Below, piece after piece: positions 15,015 to 20,812 of a stretch of DNA of 20,812 nucleotides. Numbering within the stretch: position 1 is the stretch's first letter; the number at the start of each line of letters is the position of its first letter. The DNA lies in assembly GCA_020434375.1 (NCBI GenBank), contig JAGRAY010000013.1:1-20812 (forward strand), written 5' to 3'. The notes beneath the pieces were generated by a model that saw nothing but the letters and a program-made list of their open reading frames with translations, was not told the DNA's origin and searched no databases. The translations under genes and the position numbers were made by a program. Origin of the DNA: Bdellovibrionales bacterium. Its GTDB lineage: Bacteria > Bdellovibrionota_G > JALEGL01 > JAGRAY01.

Positions 15015-15862
15015 TTGTCTGGGTCCACGAAGCCATCGTACCAAGGCTTAAAACTCAAATTTGTGTCGGATGCGATCCAAAACCCCTGATTCGCATTAGG
15101 ATAAGAACCGCTTAGAAAAATATCTCTTTGGTATTTACACGATCCTAATGTCACGCGCATTTGAAATTGAAATCGATCGCCATATGCTTTGGGCAAGTTT
15201 AAGATAGAAAATGTATCAATGCCAGAAAGTATAGGTTTAGGAGACTCACCAGGGCCATTTGCCATCAAGGTAGATCCACTGCCAGACTTTCTAGGCACCA
15301 ACCGATATTCACGAGGAACGGCTTGAACTAAAACGGCTTTTTTTTGGATCGTAGGAAACTGAGATGAGGTGTCAACATCAAACTCTAATAGGGCGGTATT
15401 CTTTGATCCAGGGGTCCAGCCTTTCAAAATCGCAGGTGAAGTTGTCGTCGTTTGTTGGCATATCCAAATCGTTCGACCCGCCAAAAATCTGTGATCAGAG
15501 GATGTCGTCACCTTATTTGTACTAGATTCAAAAAGGGATATTTGGGAGGTCTCGAATTCCCACACGCGATAGATTCTTCCTTTTTCAACCTCCTCTATGA
15601 TAGACAGTCCGCGTTCTAGGCAAAGAGGTGCCAGAGACTCCCATCGATGCAAATTCCATTCAAAATGTTCTAGGGCACCTATCCATCGCCATTGATCGAG
15701 GGCACAATCTCGAAATGGCTTTTCAATATGTTTGGCTCTGAAAGTCAAAAGAACAGCACAGACAAAATTTATAGACAATAGTACGAGAAGCAACCGGATG
15801 CGTGTGTGTCCTATCGTAAAATACTTGGATGTAGTTTGAAAAAATGTGCGTCGAATAGCCAT
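15011..15862 (-). CDS. Membrane-anchored protein, possible minor-pilin-like component
   Basis: 283 aa, ATG 15862, two bases after the prepilin gene's stop. A single membrane helix at residues 22-41 is followed by an amphipathic helix (DQWRWIGALEHFEWNLHRW) and a large beta-rich domain. This is the layout of PilW-type minor pilins, which usually follow FimT/GspH genes, but the processed-pilin motif with Glu5 is absent (the hydrophobic segment starts after GHTRIR). Cysteines at 35, 53, 81, 134 and near 243 lie in or outside the membrane anchor. I therefore call it a pilin-cluster membrane protein rather than a pilin. Ends in an ATGA overlap with the next gene. Confidence 0.7.
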   Translation of the reverse strand: MAIRRTFFQTTSKYFTIGHTRIRLLLVLLSINFVCAVLLTFRAKHIEKPFRDCALDQWRWIGALEHFEWNLHRWESLAPLCLERGLSIIEEVEKGRIYRVWEFETSQISLFESSTNKVTTSSDHRFLAGRTIWICQQTTTTSPAILKGWTPGSKNTALLEFDVDTSSQFPTIQKKAVLVQAVPREYRLVPRKSGSGSTLMANGPGESPKPILSGIDTFSILNLPKAYGDRFQFQMRVTLGSCKYQRDIFLSGSYPNANQGFWIASDTNLSFKPWYDGFVDPDK

Positions 15863-15864
15863 AT

Positions 15865-16356
15865 CTATTGAGTGCGAATTTCTATAGCACCACCCGTGTA
15901 CACATAAATAGATTTGGTTTGCGTAGAACCTTTCGCTTCAAGGCTTACATAAGGCGTTCCCGAGGCACCGTTTTGAAATTGAAAGAGACCTCTTGCCGTC
16001 GATTCTAAATTACCTCCAGCATTATCCAGCGCTCCAGCAATAAGATTTGTGTCGTTAGGCATATGGCGTATATCACCCATTTGAACCCAGCTTGGCGGAG
16101 AATTCGTAGATTCGTAGTATTCTTTTACCCAAGAGGTGTCAGAAATAAATCGAATCCGATGAACTCTTGCCGTGGCAACAGCACGGGAACGTATGGTGAT
16201 AAGATCATCATAGATCATTTGCGCCGTGTTACTGATGGCATCTTTGCCTCGCATGCCCAATATCGTGGCGATAAGAAGTCCACAGAGAGTACCAATAATG
16301 ACCATTGTTACCATTAGTTCCGTTAGCGTAAATCCATTTGTGTGTTTGCGGTTCAT
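15865..16356 (-). CDS. FimT/GspH-like type IV prepilin (minor pilin or pseudopilin)
   Basis: 163 aa. An 8-residue basic leader MNRKHTNG is followed by FTLTELMVTMVIIGTLCGLL: a classic class III prepilin signal with cleavage after Gly8, N-methylated Phe9 and the conserved Glu at mature position 5, then a membrane helix to about residue 32. Downstream residues (MIYDDLITIRSRAVATARVHRIRF) match the alpha-1 C-terminal part and first strands of FimT/GspH proteins, which initiate or cap type IV pili and type II secretion pseudopili at the inner membrane. It needs a prepilin peptidase encoded elsewhere. The ribosome site is poor. An 88-bp gap separates it from the radical SAM gene, the largest in the operon. 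Confidence 0.88.
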   Translation of the reverse strand: MNRKHTNGFTLTELMVTMVIIGTLCGLLIATILGMRGKDAISNTAQMIYDDLITIRSRAVATARVHRIRFISDTSWVKEYYESTNSPPSWVQMGDIRHMPNDTNLIAGALDNAGGNLESTARGLFQFQNGASGTPYVSLEAKGSTQTKSIYVYTGGAIEIRTQ

Positions 16357-16444
16357 AGGTTGGCAGTTTAGATATGGAATATCCTAAACCATTGGGCAAA
16401 GATCCTGAAAAATTATTTGTATTTGGTAGACTATGTTTAAAAAA

Positions 16445-17821
16445 TTAAACCAGCCCTTTTAGAAGCGTTAGACCTTCTCGAAGGTGATTTTTGAGTTCGT
16501 AGATGCTTCGAATACTTAGAAATCTGCCAAGTAAATAACTAGGTCTCATATAAAACCGCTTGATAGATTGCTTATGGATATCAAAGAGTTCATCCTTGGT
16601 GAGATGCCGCGTGGGCATAGCTGGGTTTGCGCTCGAGTTATCGAACTCCAGTACCTGTTCTGAAATGAAGCCCTCAGCAATGAGTTGATCTCTGAACTTG
16701 GTGCCGATGACAGGTATGGCCAGATTAAAACTCACAAAATCGCTCTTTAAAGTTTTAACCAATTCAACCGTATTATATATAGATTCTCTCGAGTCTCCAG
16801 GCAAACCGATCACTAAGTAAGATAAAGTGCGAATGCCTAATTGCTTGCAGGCTCTAAAGATCTCGATTGTCTGATGGTGTTTAATGGTCCTTTCATGTTC
16901 TCTAAGTAAAGTTTCGTCGGATGTCTCCACGCCAAACATAATGCCATGACATCCTGCATTTTTCATGGCACGAAGAAGTGAAAAATCCATTCGATCCACT
17001 CGACTTTGACAAAACCATCCCATCGCAATTTGCTTTTCAGTCATGGTTTTACAAAATTCTAAGGTGTAATTTCGATCAATCCCAAAGGTAGGATCATGAA
17101 AAAAGAGGCTGCGAATACCTTGAGATTTAGCATATTCAATTTCGGTGATAACTTCCTCAAGAGGTCGATATTTATAAGGTGTGATACTGTAAATGCAATA
17201 GGAGCAGCGGTAGGGACATCCCGTAGACTGAATGATGACACTGATCGGATGGTGAACGGCTTGAGGGTGGTGATATTTTTTAATTGGGAACATTTCGTGC
17301 CGAGGTGTTGGATAAGAGATGACTTTTGCCGCTTCGGATTTATCGCAGGAAGGAAAATGCCCTTTGGTTGCGATATGCTTAAAATCTTGATTTCTACCTT
17401 TAAAAAAATCGACACTTTCAAGACTTGTCCAATCCAAAAGAACGCCGTCGATATATGAATGATCACGAAGTGTCGACGCATACTGCGTTAACAAATATCC
17501 CCCGGAAACAAGGAGACGGATATTCGGAAAGTTTTGTTTGAGTTCAGAGAAAAATACCAGATCTTCTGTTCTTGAGGAACTTCCGGTGACTGCATAAACA
17601 CCATCAAAAGACTCTTTGGCGATATATTGAAAAATCTCCTTTGAGGTTTTGGGTGTTGCTATGGCATCTAGTACCTGAATATCAAAAGCGCCATGCAAAA
17701 TTCCACTTTGCACAAGAAGATCTATCGCAGGATAGTAGTAAATTCCTTTGGAGACATTGCTACAGTAATTGCCACGAAGATGAGCTTGATTGGCGGGAGG
17801 ATTTATGAGTAAGATTTTCAT
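16445..17821 (-). CDS. Radical SAM protein with N-terminal B12-binding-type domain
   Basis: 458 aa. Residues 1-140 resemble the cobalamin-binding domain of class B radical SAM proteins: MKILLINPP start, LLVSGGYL strand and a Rossmann-like order. Residues about 193-400 form the radical SAM barrel with the 4Fe-4S motif GCPYRCSYC (Cys202, Cys206, Cys209), then FFHDPTFG, GIMFGVETSDE and a late strand YLVIGLPGD. The family includes methyltransferases, hopanoid or lipid modifiers and oxidoreductases; the substrate is not readable here. The canonical DxHxxG of tight B12 binders is not evident. ATG 17821 lies 5 bp after the preceding gene. Context with sugar transferases suggests modification of a glycan, lipid or protein at the envelope; this is inference. 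Confidence 0.88.
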   Translation of the reverse strand: MKILLINPPANQAHLRGNYCSNVSKGIYYYPAIDLLVQSGILHGAFDIQVLDAIATPKTSKEIFQYIAKESFDGVYAVTGSSSRTEDLVFFSELKQNFPNIRLLVSGGYLLTQYASTLRDHSYIDGVLLDWTSLESVDFFKGRNQDFKHIATKGHFPSCDKSEAAKVISYPTPRHEMFPIKKYHHPQAVHHPISVIIQSTGCPYRCSYCIYSITPYKYRPLEEVITEIEYAKSQGIRSLFFHDPTFGIDRNYTLEFCKTMTEKQIAMGWFCQSRVDRMDFSLLRAMKNAGCHGIMFGVETSDETLLREHERTIKHHQTIEIFRACKQLGIRTLSYLVIGLPGDSRESIYNTVELVKTLKSDFVSFNLAIPVIGTKFRDQLIAEGFISEQVLEFDNSSANPAMPTRHLTKDELFDIHKQSIKRFYMRPSYLLGRFLSIRSIYELKNHLREGLTLLKGLV

Positions 17822-17826
17822 CGCGC

Positions 17827-19275
17827 CTATTTGTATGTTAGTGCTAAATTGCTTTTATATTTTGGATTATCTGGATCAAGAGCCACAGCCTGCATAAGTA
17901 CTTGTCTAGCCAAAATGCTTTGATTGACTCTAAGGTACGAAAGGCCAAGATTGTTAAGAGCTGAAACCTTTGTTGGCTCATGGGATAGAACCTCTTGATA
18001 AAACTGAATGGCTCGTTGGTAGTCTTTTATTCTATAAAATGTGTTCGCAAGGTTATATTCTGCCTCGACGTGGTGCGGATTTTGAACGAGAATATTTTTA
18101 TAAAAGAGCTCCTCTGTTCGATAAGCTTTTGATGCGCGAGTCGTCATAAAAATCAACATAATTGTCGTTAGTATACCTAGAGTTTTTAAGGTCTTAGAAG
18201 CATTTTTCTCGTATTCGTACAATTGCTGAAACACAATGGCACTAAGGAAAGCAAAAAATGCGATAGACGCGTAAGCGTACCTAGGGTTTGCGATTGTTGT
18301 CAAACTCACTGCCATAAATGGTGGTGCCAAAACGCAGCATGCAGCAAAAAATGTTGCGGCAACTAAATGACGATGGCTTTTTATCGCTGCTATGAAAAAT
18401 ATCAATATCGATAAAGCAATAATAGATGACTCAATTTTACCGGCCAGCTCAAATGTCTGCATTGGCATAGTTCGATATGGAACAATAAAATCGTAAAACG
18501 TACGCCCAAAGTACTGGGGGTAGTAAACGAGAAAATCAATGAGTTGTTGAGAGTCTTTAATAGCTTTTGTTCCATTTAAGGCATTTTGACGCAGTAGAAA
18601 ATAAATTACTGTGGTAATTCCAAGTGCACCAAAAATTTTAACTAAGTCTTTTGATGATCGATGTTGAATCAATAAAAAGGGAAGAGCAACAAAGGGAAGA
18701 ACCAGCGCAGTCTCTTTTACAAAGAGTGAGCAAAGATAAAATAGAGAACCTCCTAAAAGTGAGAAGAGTGATAATCCACGAACCACAATACTCAGTGAGG
18801 CCATAAAAAATAAAAACATGAGTGAGTCGGCACGTGCCGAAACGTATTCAACACACTCTGTTGTTAGCGGATGAATACAAAAAAGAACCCCACCTATAAG
18901 TGCATAGCAATATGGCAGAAACTGAATGATTAGAAAATAGAGCAATATTGAACAACCGATGTGAATGAGCAAGTTTGTAAGATGATAGCCAGCTGGATCT
19001 AAAGTGGTCCATTGGTAGTCGATTAAAAAAGAAGTATTTAATAGCGGTCTGTAGGTATCAACATCGGTGTAGGGGGCTTGCTTTCCTAAATCTACATTGT
19101 ACCAAAGTTCGTGGGTAAACAATTCGGGAAGATGAGCCCATGAAGAAATTCTTTGACCATTAAGAATGAGAGGTCGATCATCCCAATAAAATGGATTACG
19201 AAGTGCGTCTTTGTGCAACAAGGCCGTTAAAATAGCAAATAGAAAAAATGCCCAGATATGTCTCCTAGCCCTCAC
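17827..19275 (-). CDS. TMTC-like GT-C mannosyltransferase-type protein with C-terminal TPRs
   Basis: 482 aa. The architecture equals that of TMTC/PilO-like O-glycosyltransferases: a first helix (about 8-20), a YWDDRPL motif (Asp32-Asp33, the GT-C catalytic acid position), YRPLLNTSFLIDY, then HPLTTECVEYVSARADSL, about eight further membrane helices to about residue 385, and three C-terminal TPR units (about 400-482). Such enzymes attach sugars from dolichol- or undecaprenyl-phosphate donors to proteins. GTG 19275 is the only possible start that keeps the first helix: TAG lies immediately upstream in frame, and no ATG follows before the DD motif. A 6-bp hairpin ends 4 bases before this codon and no ribosome site precedes it. 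First gene of the operon. Confidence 0.85.
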   Translation of the reverse strand: MRARRHIWAFFLFAILTALLHKDALRNPFYWDDRPLILNGQRISSWAHLPELFTHELWYNVDLGKQAPYTDVDTYRPLLNTSFLIDYQWTTLDPAGYHLTNLLIHIGCSILLYFLIIQFLPYCYALIGGVLFCIHPLTTECVEYVSARADSLMFLFFMASLSIVVRGLSLFSLLGGSLFYLCSLFVKETALVLPFVALPFLLIQHRSSKDLVKIFGALGITTVIYFLLRQNALNGTKAIKDSQQLIDFLVYYPQYFGRTFYDFIVPYRTMPMQTFELAGKIESSIIALSILIFFIAAIKSHRHLVAATFFAACCVLAPPFMAVSLTTIANPRYAYASIAFFAFLSAIVFQQLYEYEKNASKTLKTLGILTTIMLIFMTTRASKAYRTEELFYKNILVQNPHHVEAEYNLANTFYRIKDYQRAIQFYQEVLSHEPTKVSALNNLGLSYLRVNQSILARQVLMQAVALDPDNPKYKSNLALTYK

Positions 19276-19279
19276 CTAG

Positions 19280-19293
19280 GCCACAAGTGTGGC
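19280..19293. promoter_or_regulatory. Palindrome directly before the operon's first start codon
   Basis: GCCACAAGTGTGGC has 6-bp perfect arms and a 2-bp centre. In the mRNA it could fold just ahead of GTG 19275, where a ribosome site would be expected, or act as a DNA operator for the divergent region 19276-19472. Role inferred. Confidence 0.35.
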
Positions 19294-19424
19294 ACAAAAC
19301 AAGAATCGAGTCGAGGGGCGGTACGGTTGGAGTTTATTTTTTACACGCCAGTCGGGCATCTTCCTCAGTGTGATGGGATATTAAAAGGACAATTGAGAAA
19401 AATATGAGCACTTTACAAATTACT

Positions 19425-19446
19425 TAAGGAGAATTTTATGCAATAA
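19425..19446 (+). other. Strong ribosome site before a two-codon minigene
   Basis: TAAGGAG (19425-19431), six bases, then ATG CAA TAA. This is the best Shine-Dalgarno sequence in the region, yet the frame stops after two codons. The downstream lipoprotein gene begins 26 bases later in another frame and lacks its own ribosome site. It might work as a translational leader or be a relic. Confidence 0.4.
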
Positions 19447-19472
19447 AATTAATAAGTTAAAAACATAAATTA

Positions 19473-20264
19473 ATGGCACGACTCATGCTCTATTTAGTCC
19501 CTATGAACTTAAATGGCATAAAAACTGGGTATGGAATCTTTATTGTTTTTTTGCTTTTAGGTGGCTGTGGTCAACCTACGAAATCGATACCGTCGCCGGT
19601 GATGTTAACTTGCACCTCAAACTGCTACCAAGAAGGTGATTCTTTAAAGGCCCCCAATTTGTCAGTTAAAATGGAACTGCAAAATTCAGTGGTTCTGCAA
19701 TGGGACGATCCAAACGAAGGCGAAGAGGGATATCGACTTTTTAGGAAATACAGTGATGTACCGTCTGCTTATTCTTTGATCGCAGAGTTGAACCCAGATG
19801 AAATGTCATATGAGGATACAAGTATTGAAACTGGCAAACAATACCAGTACGTTTTGGAGGTATACAGTGGTGATAAAATGATCGAATCAAATCTTCTACT
19901 GTTCGATACGATGGTGGTAACTAATTCAACTCCTGCTGCACCTAGCTCACCAAATGTTTCATTTGTAACACAAGGAAGCAACTGCTACGCACAGTACTCG
20001 TGGCAAGATAATTCTGATAACGAAGAATACTTCGAAGGCTATATTCATGTGACAAACTCGACCCACTACATTGATTTTTCGGGTAGCCCAACTTTCGAGA
20101 TATCACCGACAGAGTCATCTGGGATGGGATTTAGAAGTAATATTTTGGAAGTTCTTGTAGCTCCAGGGTTTAGCACTCGTATTGAATTTAAAGTTAGAGC
20201 CGTGAACAACGTAGGTGCCTCCATTTATTCGACTACCAAGATCGTAACCGGTGGTTGCTCGTAG
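19473..20264 (+). CDS. Lipoprotein with two fibronectin type III-like domains
   Basis: 263 aa from ATG 19473. Lipobox LLGGC puts the lipidated Cys at residue 32, followed by a second cysteine-bearing linker (TCTSNC). An in-frame ATG at 19503 would give a more usual 21-residue signal; neither start has a ribosome site, so the start is uncertain. Residues about 58-145 match a fibronectin III fold (LQWDDPNEGEEGYRLFRK, YEDTSIETGKQYQYVLEVY) and 155-258 a second (YSWQDNSDNEEYFEGYIHV, FKVRAVNNVGAS). Such lipoproteins act as adhesive or scaffold modules at the cell surface or in the periplasm. Convergent with the CBS gene, with only 4 bp between stop codons and no hairpin terminator between them. Confidence 0.75.
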   Translation: MARLMLYLVPMNLNGIKTGYGIFIVFLLLGGCGQPTKSIPSPVMLTCTSNCYQEGDSLKAPNLSVKMELQNSVVLQWDDPNEGEEGYRLFRKYSDVPSAYSLIAELNPDEMSYEDTSIETGKQYQYVLEVYSGDKMIESNLLLFDTMVVTNSTPAAPSSPNVSFVTQGSNCYAQYSWQDNSDNEEYFEGYIHVTNSTHYIDFSGSPTFEISPTESSGMGFRSNILEVLVAPGFSTRIEFKVRAVNNVGASIYSTTKIVTGGCS

Positions 20265-20268
20265 AGTT

Positions 20269-20679
20269 TTACTTCGCAAGACGAGTTTTTAAGAGCTCGG
20301 ACATTGCTCTTAAGGCGTCTATCCAAGTAAAAATCCCGACAAGTTTGTGATTATCCATGACAACAGCACAACCAAATTTTTTGTCTGCCATAAGATCGCA
20401 CACTTCATCTAATGATGAATGCGGTTCAACGGTAAATACATCTGGGTTAGAAAATTCAAGTATTTTCATTTGATCCGGCTGAACGTCCTTAAAACCTTTT
20501 AGAAACTTTATATCTCGATCGGTCACAATGCCGGTTAGCTTTCCACTTTTTAGCACGGGTAAATGTCGAATGCCGTGCTCTGCCATCATTGCTTCAGCCT
20601 TAGCCAATGTTTGGTCGTCACCGATGGAGTGAGGCGAAGGTGTCATAAACTTGGAAATAGAAGGAATAGATTTGCTCAT
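20269..20679 (-). CDS. Two-CBS-domain protein
   Basis: 136 aa made almost only of a Bateman module: CBS1 at about 10-62 (ISKFMTPSPHSI, AEAMMAEHGIRHLPVL, LTGIVTDRD) and CBS2 at about 77-130 (VFTVEPHSSLDEVCDLM, AVVMDNHKLVGIFTWIDAL). Stand-alone CBS pairs bind adenine nucleotides such as AMP/ATP and regulate a partner enzyme or channel, but the partner is not next door. ATG 20679 with a weak AAGAG before it; no other start is competitive. The upstream 133 bp to the window end is AT-rich (TATAGT near 20740 on the - strand is a possible -10) but I could not fix a promoter. Confidence 0.9.
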   Translation of the reverse strand: MSKSIPSISKFMTPSPHSIGDDQTLAKAEAMMAEHGIRHLPVLKSGKLTGIVTDRDIKFLKGFKDVQPDQMKILEFSNPDVFTVEPHSSLDEVCDLMADKKFGCAVVMDNHKLVGIFTWIDALRAMSELLKTRLAK

Positions 20680-20812
20680 GGGCTCTTAGGTATCATACAA
20701 CCATAGAATAAACCAAAAAATGTGGATTGTTTTCTACTATAGTAAATTAAATATAAGTTGAAACACCAAAGTAAATTTTGGAAGTTGCCTACTGGCTCCG
20801 TCGCTACGCTCC

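Larger units (their letters stand above)
10541..19275 (-). other. Seven-gene operon: transferases, radical SAM, prepilin and nucleotide sensor
   Basis: All seven genes run on the - strand. Gaps in transcription order are 5 bp, 88 bp, 2 bp, a 4-bp ATGA overlap, 2 bp and 2 bp, and an intrinsic terminator lies 7 bp after the last stop codon. The 88-bp gap before the prepilin gene (16357-16444) is the only place for an internal promoter; I saw no convincing hexamers there. Three genes start with GTG (19275, 14604, 12598). Co-transcription is inferred from spacing. Confidence 0.75.

Overview
The window looks like chromosomal DNA of a Gram-negative bacterium with moderate to low G+C. It encodes several Lol-type lipoproteins with clear lipoboxes, Sec signal peptides, a type IV pilin-like prepilin, PilZ-like and cyclic-nucleotide-binding domains, a GLUG-repeat lipoprotein and three large polytopic GT-C type sugar transferases. 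This mix would fit a predatory or environmental deltaproteobacterium-like lineage (for example Bdellovibrionota), but nothing in the sequence proves the lineage. No rRNA, CRISPR array, transposase gene or prophage module was seen.

Layout. 1-75 is the 3' part of a tRNA-Ser(GCU) cut by the window edge. 251-5554 is a patchy accessory stretch: three exported proteins without a recognised family, one HI1419/HI1420-type toxin-antitoxin pair, and long intergenic gaps holding a dispersed repeat with GGGGACGGAGG ends. 5555-10478 (+ strand) carries a small lipoprotein with an HEMIH zinc-protease-like motif, a GT-C sugar transferase and a GLUG-repeat lipoprotein with a duplicated Cys-rich domain. A perfect 16-bp palindrome with flanking A and T runs (10486-10533) separates it from a convergent seven-gene operon on the - strand (19275 down to 10541). 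19473-20264 (+) is a fibronectin-III-like lipoprotein and 20269-20679 (-) a two-CBS-domain protein.

The most coherent unit is the - strand operon. In transcription order it encodes a TMTC-like GT-C transferase with TPRs, a B12-binding-type radical SAM protein, a FimT/GspH-like prepilin, two single-pass membrane proteins in the place usually taken by minor pilins, a protein with two cyclic-nucleotide domains plus PilZ-like modules and a C-terminal membrane anchor, and a second GT-C transferase. Six of the seven genes abut or overlap by a few bases; an 88-bp gap precedes the prepilin gene. I infer a pilus-like or secretion-like surface machine made or decorated together with a glycan and tuned by a nucleotide signal. 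This combination is not a system I can name.

The most striking non-coding finding is a repeat family. One compact copy lies at 4922-5041. A second copy is split at an internal CGATT/ATAA point, and the toxin-antitoxin pair lies in the roughly 1.1 kb between its halves (1300-1376 and 2500-2566). This reads as an empty and a cargo-loaded form of one small terminal-inverted-repeat element. A decayed third relative may lie at 3972-4046.
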